In this document: piece by piece, positions 52,029 to 60,416 of the stretch
Position numbering within the stretch: the stretch's first letter is position 1
Layout: each line of letters opens with the position of its first letter
NCBI GenBank assembly: GCA_903900265.1
Contig: CAIUMM010000084.1
Location: forward strand, 1-60,416
Direction: 5' to 3'
Source of the DNA: an uncultured Pseudomonadota bacterium
GTDB taxonomy: Bacteria; Myxococcota_A; UBA796; SXON01
DNA length: 60,416 nucleotides
Notes under the pieces: generated by a model
Seen by the model: the letters and a program-made list of their open reading frames with translations, nothing else
The model's database searches: none
Told to the model about the DNA's origin: nothing
Program-made: the position numbers and the translations under genes

Positions 52029-53093
52029 ATGCAGGTGGGACTGCTCTCCACGTACCGCAACCCGGTGCAGAACCGCGCCGCGATGGCGTGGCTTTGGGCG
52101 CTGCTTTTGATGGCGTTTTACATCGATCTTTACTTCTTTGACCATCTTGATGTGGCGGCGCGGCTGGTACACCTGCCGTCGAAGTGGACGCTGTACGGGT
52201 TGCTGTACTCGGTGGCTATGTGTGTAGGCGGATATTTTATGCTGCGAAAGCATGGAAGTAGCCGGTACCATCAGGTGCGAACGGCGGTGCTTGTCGCCGT
52301 ACAATGCACGCTGGGCTTCCTGTTGCCGTTGGCGCTGGACTTCATGGGGAGGCCTGCCTACTACTTCAGCTATTTCTTCCCCTTGAAGTATGACATCTTG
52401 TTCCCCGGCACGTTGAAAGACATGCCGGTGGCGGTGGCGATCTGGTTCATCGCGGGGTCGTTTGTGGGCGTGCCGCTCCTCGTTTTTTATAAGGGGAAGC
52501 GCGCCTATTGCTCGTGGATCTGCGGGTGCGGGGGCTTGGCCGAGACCTTCGGGGATCCCTGGCGGCACTTGTCGGACAAGAGCGATCGGGCTTGGCGCGT
52601 GGAGCAGATCAGCATCTATATGGTTTTGGCGTTGGTTTTTGTGATGTTCGGGCTGGTGATCGGCGATGCCTACGCGGCCGATGGGTCCGCTGTTCGGGCC
52701 GTCGCGCAGCACACGCGCAGCTTCTACAGCTTCGCCATCGGCTCGGTATTTTCGGGCGTCCTCGGCACGGGTCTGTACCCGCTGATGGGCACCCGGGTCT
52801 GGTGCCGCTTCGGTTGCCCGATGGCGGCGGTGCTGGGCTTGATCCAGAAGTTTGGGCGCTTCCGCGTCACCGTCAAAAAGGACATGTGCATCGCGTGTGG
52901 AAACTGCTCGACCTACTGCGAGATGGGCATCGATGTGCGCGCGTATGCCATGGCGAATCAGGACTTCAAGCGCGCCAGCTGCGTAGGTTGTGGCATGTGC
53001 GCCCACGTTTGTCCGCGTGGCGTCCTCCGGCTGGAGACCCGCGACGACGCTGGCCCCCACGAGGCGATCGGCACGTGGACGCTCGATCTGTAG
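52029..53093 (+). CDS. polytopic membrane 4Fe-4S ferredoxin-type protein (NapH/CcoG-like)
   Basis: This encodes 354 aa with about five or six transmembrane helices. Membrane-proximal cysteines occur in YCSWICGCGG and WCRFGCPM, as in NapH/NosR/CcoG relatives. Two C-terminal 4Fe-4S sites are CIACGNCSTYCEMGID and CVGCGMCAHVCPRG. In the first, the usual Pro after the last Cys is replaced by Glu. Likely moves electrons between the quinone pool or membrane and the preceding flavoprotein. GGAG lies upstream; 1 bp separates it from the flavoprotein gene. Confidence 0.88.
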   Translation: MQVGLLSTYRNPVQNRAAMAWLWALLLMAFYIDLYFFDHLDVAARLVHLPSKWTLYGLLYSVAMCVGGYFMLRKHGSSRYHQVRTAVLVAVQCTLGFLLPLALDFMGRPAYYFSYFFPLKYDILFPGTLKDMPVAVAIWFIAGSFVGVPLLVFYKGKRAYCSWICGCGGLAETFGDPWRHLSDKSDRAWRVEQISIYMVLALVFVMFGLVIGDAYAADGSAVRAVAQHTRSFYSFAIGSVFSGVLGTGLYPLMGTRVWCRFGCPMAAVLGLIQKFGRFRVTVKKDMCIACGNCSTYCEMGIDVRAYAMANQDFKRASCVGCGMCAHVCPRGVLRLETRDDAGPHEAIGTWTLDL

Positions 53094-53149
53094 CGGGCTC
53101 GCCGAACCGCTGATCCCGCGCTAAACGCACGTCTCTTTCGGTGATGCTG

Positions 53150-53677
53150 ATGACGTACGGCCGCTGTTTCTCCGATCTTCGCTTCGCACCCACCGCCTTG
53201 CGCTTGGCCGGCCTTTGCGCGGTGGGGGTGAGCCTGCTCGCGCCGTCCGAGGCCCAGGCCAAGGACCTCAACGGTCGCTTCGGCGTCGGCGCGGAGCAGG
53301 GGGTTGGCCTTTCGACCCTGTCGGTCCGTTACGGCTTTCCGACCGGGAAGCCGACGCTCAACCTCGGTATTGGCGTGGACGCCGGCGTGGACGCGATCTC
53401 CGGCAGCGGAGCCGACTACTACGGCGGTGCAAGGGTCTTTTTCGGCGTCGTCGCGGAGGACAACATGAACCTCTACTTGGGCGCTTCGGTGGGCTACGCC
53501 AGCACGTCGGGCAACACCGCGCTGCGGCTCGCTCCCAACCTCGGCGCTGAGTTCTTTATGTTCGGGCTCGAAAATCTCGGGTTCATCGCCGAGGTGGCGC
53601 TGAACGTCGATCTTGGCGCCAGCAGTGAGATCTCGACCGTTGGGTCGCCTCAGGTCGGATTCCACTACTACTTTTGA
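53150..53677 (+). CDS. small outer-membrane beta-barrel protein
   Basis: A 175-aa protein with a signal peptide (ending AQA). Alternating strands such as LSTLSVRYGFP, LNLGIGVDAGV, ARVFFGVVAE and FIAEVALNVDL end in the aromatic GFHYYF. An eight-stranded barrel of the OmpA/OmpW size class is likely. ATG 53150 has GGTGA 5 bp upstream; ATG 53144 is possible. 56 bp after the Fe-S gene on the same strand, so co-transcription is possible. Function unknown. Confidence 0.75.
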   Translation: MTYGRCFSDLRFAPTALRLAGLCAVGVSLLAPSEAQAKDLNGRFGVGAEQGVGLSTLSVRYGFPTGKPTLNLGIGVDAGVDAISGSGADYYGGARVFFGVVAEDNMNLYLGASVGYASTSGNTALRLAPNLGAEFFMFGLENLGFIAEVALNVDLGASSEISTVGSPQVGFHYYF

Positions 53678-53719
53678 CCCTGCTTCGGGGGTTCCCGCTT
53701 CGGGTACCAGACCACGGGA

Positions 53720-55672
53720 TCACTCCCCCGGCCGCACCGATCCTGGCCGCTCGCCCAGCGGCTGAGTCAGGCCGGCGAAGGGGTCGTTCACCCCGGCGAT
53801 CCACGCGGCGGCCTTGCTCGCCGGTAACGCCTGCGCGGCGTTGTTCAGCGTAGCGTAGGGGGTCCCCGGCCGAGCGAGCGCCATGGCGGTCGCCCGAACG
53901 ACGGCGTCATCCGCGCGGGCCAGGGCGGTGACGCATGGGGGTTGGATCCTGCGTCCGTACGCGCACGATTCGGCGAGGTGCGGGCCGATCGCTGCGCAGA
54001 GGAGGCAGGGTTCATCGAGGGGAAGCCCAGCGCGTAGCAGCGTCGTGTCGTTGGCGATCAGCGCGGCGGCGTCCCGTCGCCCGCGGGTGATCGGTCGCGG
54101 CGCGACGCCCATCGCATAGCCCGCGCCGACGCCGACCGCGGCGCGTTGCGCGGGTGTGAGCTCGAGCAACGCCTGATTCAACGCTGCGGCTCTGGATAAT
54201 CCCTGGTTCGTCCCCCACGCTTGGCCGATGCCCCACAGCACGTCCGCGGAGTACGACACCGCCGTGTTGTTGACGGTATCGGTGAGGGATTCGTGGTTTG
54301 CGAGCGCGGTCGCGCCGATACGGCTGCCCTGCAGGCGCGCGAGCGCTTGGTCAAGGCGGGCGTCTCCGGTGGGCGTGCTCAGCGCGGCATCGTCCAGCTG
54401 GGAGCCGCCGCTGCGCATAAAGCTGGCTGGGTCGGTCGCGCGCATCGACGCGATCGTGCCCGTTGGGGTCCACGCCGCTTGACTCCATGCGTAGCCGTTC
54501 GCGAGCAGTGGTCCGAGGACGAGCAGCGCCCCAAGCACACGCATGCCCCTGTGCGGCGCGGCCATCGCGGTGCCCGCTCCGGCAGCCGGGACGAGCGCCA
54601 GTAAGAAAAACCAAGGCGAAAGATAGCGAATCGCCTCGATCTGCAACATCGGGGTGATCACCGCTCGCGCGACCCCGCCGGTGAGGCCGTACGCGGCGAC
54701 GAACGCCAACGGGAGTAGGATGTACGCCCATCGCCGGTGCGCGGCCAGCACGGCCGCTGCGATCCCCAGCGCGACGAGCAGGATGAGGGTCGCTGCCTCG
54801 AGCCCGCTGGGGGTGGATCCCAGATGGAAATAGGCGCGGGTTGCGAGCTGATTTGGCGAAAAAAGCGCGGTGATCGCGGGGAGCGCCCCGCTCATGGTCC
54901 TCGCGGTGGCGTGATGCAACAGGGAGAAGCCCTCGGGCGCGCGGGCCGGCGTAGAGGCGGGGATCAGCATCAGCGCGCCTCCCAGCACCAGTCCGGGGAG
55001 CACACGCCAGCGCTGCCATCGGGGTTCAGAGCTCCCCGCGTGCGGGGGCAGCAGCACGATCGGGATCAGCGCCGCCACCGCGTACAGGCTGGTGCGGCAG
55101 AACCACACCGAAAGTCCGAGGCACAGCCCCAACATCGCGTAGCGGCGTCCGGCGAGCAGCGCGAGCGCAGCGACCACGAACAGCGCGCTCTCGGCGTGGT
55201 TTCCCCACGCCATCCAGTCCACATAGACGAGACCCGGCGTAGGCACCGCGAACGCGAGCGCCCACGCCCACGCGGCCGGCCTACCCAGCATTCGGCGCAG
55301 CGCGACAAAGCCGAGGAGGTGGGTGAGCATCGTCCACGCGAGGGGGAGCGCTTTCCACACGGCGTAGTGGTCCCCGCCGAGCCCGATGAGCGGCGCCGCC
55401 AGCGCACTTTGTACCGTACAGCCACCGCAGAACGGCGCGTATTGCAGCGGAAACAGAAGGTCCCAGCGGTGACTCAGCCAGACGAACTGCCCTACGCTCG
55501 CGTTCCAGCTCTCTTCCCACTGCTGAAACTGGCTCGGCGCGGCGCGCAGCACGGCGATGGAGAGCGCGGCGCGGCACAGCATCGCGAGCGCGATGCCCAC
55601 GGCGTCGACGTAGAGCGCGCGTTGAAATTCGGCCTGCGCGGGCAGCGCGGGATCGGGGCTGGAGTGGCGCAC
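53720..55672 (-). CDS. polytopic membrane protein, possible GT-C-like enzyme
   Basis: This encodes 650 aa. About ten to twelve hydrophobic helices fill residues 20-410, and a soluble, probably periplasmic C-terminal domain with several cysteines follows (about 540-580). An acidic pair in the first loop (QQWEESWN, about 50-57) and the general layout recall GT-C glycosyltransferases. No diagnostic motif was found, so this is only a suggestion. The start is GTG at 55672, 4 bp after the stop of the preceding gene. Last of a three-gene operon. Confidence 0.72.
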   Translation of the reverse strand: MRHSSPDPALPAQAEFQRALYVDAVGIALAMLCRAALSIAVLRAAPSQFQQWEESWNASVGQFVWLSHRWDLLFPLQYAPFCGGCTVQSALAAPLIGLGGDHYAVWKALPLAWTMLTHLLGFVALRRMLGRPAAWAWALAFAVPTPGLVYVDWMAWGNHAESALFVVAALALLAGRRYAMLGLCLGLSVWFCRTSLYAVAALIPIVLLPPHAGSSEPRWQRWRVLPGLVLGGALMLIPASTPARAPEGFSLLHHATARTMSGALPAITALFSPNQLATRAYFHLGSTPSGLEAATLILLVALGIAAAVLAAHRRWAYILLPLAFVAAYGLTGGVARAVITPMLQIEAIRYLSPWFFLLALVPAAGAGTAMAAPHRGMRVLGALLVLGPLLANGYAWSQAAWTPTGTIASMRATDPASFMRSGGSQLDDAALSTPTGDARLDQALARLQGSRIGATALANHESLTDTVNNTAVSYSADVLWGIGQAWGTNQGLSRAAALNQALLELTPAQRAAVGVGAGYAMGVAPRPITRGRRDAAALIANDTTLLRAGLPLDEPCLLCAAIGPHLAESCAYGRRIQPPCVTALARADDAVVRATAMALARPGTPYATLNNAAQALPASKAAAWIAGVNDPFAGLTQPLGERPGSVRPGE

Positions 55673-55676
55673 CGCG

Positions 55677-56570
55677 CTAAAATCCGCGGTCGATGACCAG
55701 ACCTGCGCGGGGCCCAGCGATTCCAGGGCCTTCGACGCGCACGGTCGCGCGCTGCAGGCGCATCACCGGCTCGCGCACCCCGGCGAGGCGCGCCATCCAT
55801 CGCTCGAAGGGCAAGATCTGGCCGAACGACTCGATGCGGAGCGCGTCATCGAGGCGGCGCACCCTGAGCGTCCACGCGCCCAACTGCAAGGCCCCTGCTG
55901 GCGCATCGGGGTCGTCCGCCAGCGCGATGGCCTGACCCGTCCACTGCTCGGCGCCAGAGACCACCCACGCGGGACAGTCTGAGAGGGGATCCACGCCCGC
56001 CGAGAAGGTAGGCCCCAGCACGTAGATCGCCCGATTCTCGACGTCTCCGCGTGCGAGGGTATGTACCACCGCTGCGGTTCCGTCCAGCAGCATCGCGCCG
56101 CTCGTCGCCCCGCCGTCCCCGACGCCGAGCACGCCCGATACCGTGCCGAGCGAAGGCGGACAGCTTCGGATGGGGGCTGGTTTCAGCTCAGCGCGCACTT
56201 GAACGTCGTCGCCCCCCATGCGCAGCTGCCAGCGGTCTACGCGCCATCTCAGCACGTCAGCGCCCGAGGAAATGCCCTCTTTCAAGTCGGTTTCGTCTGC
56301 GATCGGGCCCAGCACCGCGCGATGCTCGATGGTGTAGCTGTGAATGGGGAGCGCTGCGAGACGGCTGGTGACCTGATGGTCCAGCAAGCCGGTGGACGCC
56401 GTCGACATGCGGGCGTACAATACCGACATATCGCTGCTCACGCTGATGAGGCTCCAGGCCTCGCGCTCGGGGGGCGAAACGCTGACCACGACACGGGTGA
56501 TCCCCGCGACTACCAGCACGAACACCCCGCCTACAAAGCCCCCTCTACGCGTGGACTGGACCGTGTTCAT
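55677..56570 (-). CDS. membrane-anchored periplasmic protein of unknown function
   Basis: A 297-aa protein. A single N-terminal transmembrane segment (about 11-31) is followed by a beta-rich soluble domain with two cysteines. No family recognised. The ATG at 56570 overlaps the stop of the upstream lipoprotein gene (ATGA) and fits the signal anchor. The large membrane protein starts 4 bp after its stop. The three products probably work together at the envelope (inference). Confidence 0.65.
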   Translation of the reverse strand: MNTVQSTRRGGFVGGVFVLVVAGITRVVVSVSPPEREAWSLISVSSDMSVLYARMSTASTGLLDHQVTSRLAALPIHSYTIEHRAVLGPIADETDLKEGISSGADVLRWRVDRWQLRMGGDDVQVRAELKPAPIRSCPPSLGTVSGVLGVGDGGATSGAMLLDGTAAVVHTLARGDVENRAIYVLGPTFSAGVDPLSDCPAWVVSGAEQWTGQAIALADDPDAPAGALQLGAWTLRVRRLDDALRIESFGQILPFERWMARLAGVREPVMRLQRATVRVEGPGIAGPRAGLVIDRGF

Positions 56571-57346
56571 CGCCGGGCTCCGGGAGGCGCGTCCAGCGGC
56601 GTGCACAGGTCGGTACGTCCGGCGAAGATCGCGTCCAGTTCGGCGTCCGGAGCCCAACGCACCCGGTCGGGAACAGGCAGCTGCACGACGTTGGCTACGC
56701 ACGTAAATCGGCGTTGATCACGGGCTTGATTGAGGCGGTCTTCGAAGAGCGCCCGGCCCGTCTGGGTGCACGCATCCTGTCGCTCCGTCGCGGTGGGCGC
56801 TCCTTCCAGCGTGCCCACGGTGGCGCAGGCGGCGCGGTCCAACGGCGCGCTTCGGCTCAGCACCTCGCGAAAGTAGGCGGACCAAGGTCGCATATCCTTG
56901 GGGTTCATCCCCGACGCGACGATCTGCTCAAACGCCCACGCTTCGGTGAGCGTGCGGCTTCGCGCGAACGCCATCGATACGGCGTGCAGCCCGCAGTCGT
57001 CTTTGAACGTGTCGGCTTGGCTGCAAAGCTCGGGTGTGCCGGTATGTTCTGCGACGAGGAAAAAGCACTCTGCACGAGCACGCTTCCCGGTCACATGCGC
57101 GCAGGTCGCGTCTACCCGCTGGCTGACCGGAGCCCCGCGTTCGAGCGGCTTTGCGGCCTGTGCGAGCCAGCAATCGTCTTGCAAGTCGGCGCTGCGCACC
57201 ACCTCGCACTCTCCGGAGTCCAACGCCTTTAGGTACCGCGCGCGGTCTGCCGAATCGGAGTCTGCGGCACAGCCCAGCGCGACGATGCTCACCCACAGCG
57301 CGATGGCGCTGAGCACGGCCGGGGGCTGGCGTAGCGAGTTGATCAT
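56567..57346 (-). CDS. cysteine-rich lipoprotein of unknown function
   Basis: A 259-aa protein with lipobox VALGC (Cys26). The mature part has more than ten cysteines and helical repeats of the kind C-x6-8-C (DSGECEVV, QDDCWLAQA, AECFFLVAEH). This suggests a disulphide-stabilised solenoid. ATG 57346 is chosen as the start of the signal peptide. First gene of a minus-strand trio, divergent from the response regulator (148-bp gap). Confidence 0.68.
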   Translation of the reverse strand: MINSLRQPPAVLSAIALWVSIVALGCAADSDSADRARYLKALDSGECEVVRSADLQDDCWLAQAAKPLERGAPVSQRVDATCAHVTGKRARAECFFLVAEHTGTPELCSQADTFKDDCGLHAVSMAFARSRTLTEAWAFEQIVASGMNPKDMRPWSAYFREVLSRSAPLDRAACATVGTLEGAPTATERQDACTQTGRALFEDRLNQARDQRRFTCVANVVQLPVPDRVRWAPDAELDAIFAGRTDLCTPLDAPPGARR

Positions 57347-57494
57347 CGGGACGACGCTCGTAACCCCGTTGCGTCGCCTTGCGGCCGTGCGGCTGCTGTC
57401 ACCGGATCGTGACGCTGGATTCACGGTACCGACACCGCTGTGGAGACGGAGCGTAGGTCAGCCGGATAGAAGGCCCCCCGCTGAGGTATCTCTG

Positions 57495-58214
<720 letters not shown>

Positions 58215-58236
58215 CGGGGTTGGTTAGCTTGTAGGC

Positions 58237-59097
58237 GTGGCTCATCCGCTCGCCTTCCTCGATGCTGCATCTCCTCGGGTGCTCCGTGCGTTCGGATACC
58301 GCCGTGAGTGGCGTTCGACCTCGCTTGGCGACATGCACGTGCTCCGCGCGACGGGGAGCGGGGACCTCCCGCCCTTGGTGGTCGTTCACGGTCTCGGCTC
58401 GTCCGCCGCTGACTATGCTTGGGCGTTCGGCGACTTTCGGATGTCGTGCCAGGCCATTGTGCTGCCAGACCTGTACGGGCACGGGTCGTCGGCGACGCCA
58501 GCCGCGCACACCGCGTCGTTGCGAGAATCCCAACTTGCGGCGTTGGCAGAGCTGATCCCCGAACGCGCGATCTTGCTTGGGAACTCCTTGGGCGGGGTGG
58601 TGGTCACGCAGCTCTACCCGCGGGTTCGCGATCGCGTCGCGGCGATGGTGCTGGTCTCGCCGGGCGGCGCTCCGATGAGCGATGGCGAGCTGTCGAGCTT
58701 CCTCGAAGGTTTTGAGATGGCGGACTCCGCGGCGGCGCGCCGCTTCGTGGGGCGGTTTCTCGGGCGTCCCGCGCTCTGGGCGCGTCCCTACGCGTGGGGC
58801 GTTCGTCACCGCATGATGCGGCCGTACATTCGCAGCCTTGTGGAGTCGATCCGCCCCGAAGACCTGTTGACCGCGCCCGAGGTCGCGGCCTTAGACTGCC
58901 CGGTGTTGTTGTATTGGGGCTCCGAGGACCGCGTGATCCCCGACGCGGCGCGCGCGTGGTGGATCCAAAACCTTCCTCAGGCCACGGTGATGACCCCAGA
59001 ACGGTATGGTCATGCTCCGTTTTTGGATGATCCGCACGGCTTTGCAACGTCGGTGATCGCGTACCTGCGCTCGGTGCTGCCCGGCCCGCGGGCGTGA
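58237..59097 (+). CDS. alpha/beta hydrolase
   Basis: A 286-aa cytoplasmic hydrolase. Oxyanion-hole motif VVHGLGSS, nucleophile elbow GNSLGG with the catalytic Ser, an Asp in YWGSEDRVIP and a His in ERYGHAPFLDDP complete the triad. A helical lid lies at about 150-210. Substrate unknown. Starts with GTG 22 bp after the response regulator gene and may share its transcript. Confidence 0.87.
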   Translation: MAHPLAFLDAASPRVLRAFGYRREWRSTSLGDMHVLRATGSGDLPPLVVVHGLGSSAADYAWAFGDFRMSCQAIVLPDLYGHGSSATPAAHTASLRESQLAALAELIPERAILLGNSLGGVVVTQLYPRVRDRVAAMVLVSPGGAPMSDGELSSFLEGFEMADSAAARRFVGRFLGRPALWARPYAWGVRHRMMRPYIRSLVESIRPEDLLTAPEVAALDCPVLLYWGSEDRVIPDAARAWWIQNLPQATVMTPERYGHAPFLDDPHGFATSVIAYLRSVLPGPRA

Positions 59098-59146
59098 ACG
59101 TGATTAGACCGGCGCCTCACTCGTTCCTTGCTTTGGAGACCTCGCT

Positions 59147-59878
59147 TTGAACTCTCGTCACTTGATGATCCCCGGTGGGGCTATGGGCCGCAACGTGCAC
59201 CTCTGGGCGCATGGCTGGTGGGGGCGGCCCGTCATCGCGTTTCCGTCTGCGGCGGGCTTCGCGCATGAATGGCAGAAGGAGGGCATGGTCGAGGTGCTTC
59301 GTCCCTGGATCGACGCGGGGCGCATCAAGCTGTATTGCCCGGAGTCCAACGTCTCCGAGGCGTGGACGGGAGAGGCCGACCCTGAGTGGCGGATTCGGCG
59401 GCATGCGGCCTACGAGTCCTGGGTCACCAACGAGCTGTTGCGCTTTATCGAGCAAGACTGCAACTTGCCGAGCGTGCAGCCGGTGGTGATGGGCTGCTCG
59501 CTGGGGGGCTTGTACGCCGCGTTGTCGGCGCTCAAGCACCCCGAGACCTTTCCGCGGGCCTTGTGCCTGAGCGGCCGCTACGAGGTCAGCACCTTCACCA
59601 ACGGCTTCCAAAACGCCGATGTGTACTTCAACAACCCGTTGGCGTTCGTGCCCAACCTCGGCGGCGCGGCGCTGGATCGCACCCGTCAAGCGCACCTGAC
59701 GTTGGTCTGCGGGCGCGGGCCGTTTGAAGAGGGCTGTATCGAAGAGACCGTGGCGCTCGGTCGGGTGCTGCGCGAAAAACAGATCCCTTCCGACCTGGAC
59801 ATCTGGGGTACGGACAGCAAGCACGATTGGCCGTGGTGGCGCAGGCAGCTCCTGCATCACGCCGGTCGTATGTTCTAA
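59147..59878 (+). CDS. esterase-family alpha/beta hydrolase
   Basis: A 243-aa protein of the putative-esterase (PF00756) type. The nucleophile elbow is GCSLGGLYAA, and the C-terminal SKHDWPWWRRQLLHH holds the likely catalytic His. No signal peptide. The TTG start has GGAG about 8 bp upstream. Its stop overlaps the ATG of the next gene (TAATG). It is distinct from the hydrolase just upstream, so not a recent duplicate. Confidence 0.83.
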   Translation: MNSRHLMIPGGAMGRNVHLWAHGWWGRPVIAFPSAAGFAHEWQKEGMVEVLRPWIDAGRIKLYCPESNVSEAWTGEADPEWRIRRHAAYESWVTNELLRFIEQDCNLPSVQPVVMGCSLGGLYAALSALKHPETFPRALCLSGRYEVSTFTNGFQNADVYFNNPLAFVPNLGGAALDRTRQAHLTLVCGRGPFEEGCIEETVALGRVLREKQIPSDLDIWGTDSKHDWPWWRRQLLHHAGRMF

Positions 59879-60416
59879 TGGCGGCGATCTCGGCGCTTTT
59901 TGTCTGGGCCGGCGGGCTTGGCCAGCTGGTCCTGACCGCTCCCGCAGGCAGTCACATCAACCCGGATGCGCCGGCGCGGCTCACCGTCAACGGCGCGACG
60001 CTGAACGGAGCGGGTGATCTCTCCGGTTGGAAGGTCCCTGTTTCGGGTGCGATCGCTGTTTCTGCCGAGGTGCCGATCTGCACCGACGACGGTGCGATGT
60101 GCACGGTTGTGCGGGTAGCGGGGGAGGGGACGGCCGGAAAACGGGGCTCCTTGGTGCTGATGGAGCCTGCGCGGGTCACGAGCGATGGGCCCGCGAAGGG
60201 GCGCGCCGCGGCGGTGTACGACTTTGCCGCCGTCTGGTGCCCGCCCTGCAACCTGCTCGCCGCCGAGGTGCTGGAGACGCCCGAGGGGGTGCAGGCGTTA
60301 GCCGGGCGGTCGCTGACCCGCGTGGACGTCGACAGCACCGACAGTTGGGCGCTGAAGAATCAGTACCATGTCGGCGGATATCCGACGATGATCGCGGTGG
60401 ATGCGCAGGGCGTCGA
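59878..60416 (+). CDS. thioredoxin-fold secreted protein (partial, cut by window end)
   Basis: At least 179 aa, running off the window. The N-terminal hydrophobic stretch (AAISALFVWAGGLGQLVL) looks like a signal or anchor. A beta-rich domain with two cysteines follows. A thioredoxin-like domain starts near residue 110 with the redox motif WCPPC and the cis-Pro loop GGYPT. Thiol-disulphide exchange in the periplasm is likely. The ATG overlaps the preceding stop codon. Confidence 0.8.
   Translation, partial: MAAISALFVWAGGLGQLVLTAPAGSHINPDAPARLTVNGATLNGAGDLSGWKVPVSGAIAVSAEVPICTDDGAMCTVVRVAGEGTAGKRGSLVLMEPARVTSDGPAKGRAAAVYDFAAVWCPPCNLLAAEVLETPEGVQALAGRSLTRVDVDSTDSWALKNQYHVGGYPTMIAVDAQGV

Overview
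Kind of organism. The window is GC-rich, densely coded and clearly Gram-negative: it carries lpxD, fabZ, kdsB, an LptA-like lipoprotein, an OmpH/Skp chaperone, beta-barrels and a LolA-like protein. Many predicted lipoproteins have short lipoboxes and Asp/Ser/Gly/Thr-rich tails, and there is a eukaryote-type Ser/Thr kinase, a FYDLN-acid protein, a PEGA protein and a BatCDE set. This combination fits a Myxococcota-like or other former deltaproteobacterial lineage (inference; no marker gene was searched). About 62 protein genes are supported. I see no rRNA, tRNA, CRISPR array, integrase or insertion sequence. No gap between genes exceeds about 200 bp, so there are no long empty stretches.

Layout. 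0.1-5.2 kb: two divergent lipoprotein genes, an adenylate cyclase followed by argC on the minus strand, a DUF2059 protein and a TrmO-like tRNA methyltransferase. 5.3-9.5 kb: the phosphate uptake operon pstS-pstC-pstA-pstB-phoU behind a candidate Pho box. 9.5-13.5 kb (minus): an aspartoacylase-type metallohydrolase, rpmB, and a Rieske protein translationally coupled to a YyaL-type thioredoxin-domain protein. 13.6-22.8 kb (plus): a tightly packed run of lipoprotein, Ser/Thr kinase, secreted protein, outer-membrane barrel, ABC ATPase, two FtsX-type permeases and a LolA-like periplasmic protein, read here as one trans-envelope export locus. 22.7-26.3 kb: a class III aminotransferase divergent from a LuxE-type acyl-activating enzyme and a KAS III enzyme, with a long hairpin palindrome between them. 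26.3-29.3 kb: small genes including SMI1/KNR4 and a cyclic-nucleotide-binding protein. 29.3-32.7 kb (minus): ompH-lpxD-fabZ and a DUF3604 lipoprotein. 33.0-38.1 kb (plus): batC-batD-batE, a GWxTD-like secreted protein and a VWA lipoprotein. 38.1-42.2 kb (minus): kdsB, pyrG-lptA-like, rplM-rpsI. 42.3-47.5 kb: a BNR-propeller lipoprotein, the FYDLN protein, and a nuclease / coiled-coil / winged-helix-like / PEGA run. 48.0-53.7 kb (plus): a Wzt-type ATPase with a glycosyltransferase, a flavoprotein paired with a membrane Fe-S protein, and a small barrel. 53.7-57.3 kb (minus): a three-gene membrane/lipoprotein operon. 57.5-60.4 kb (plus): a PhoB-like regulator, two alpha/beta hydrolases and a thioredoxin-fold protein cut by the window end.

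Themes. Envelope building dominates: lipid A and Kdo supply, LPS and lipoprotein transport, barrels, polysaccharide export. Phosphate control may be complete in outline, with a Pho box at pst and a PhoB-like regulator 50 kb away. Translational coupling through NTGA overlaps is very common and appears to use all four bases at N, including two predicted CTG starts.
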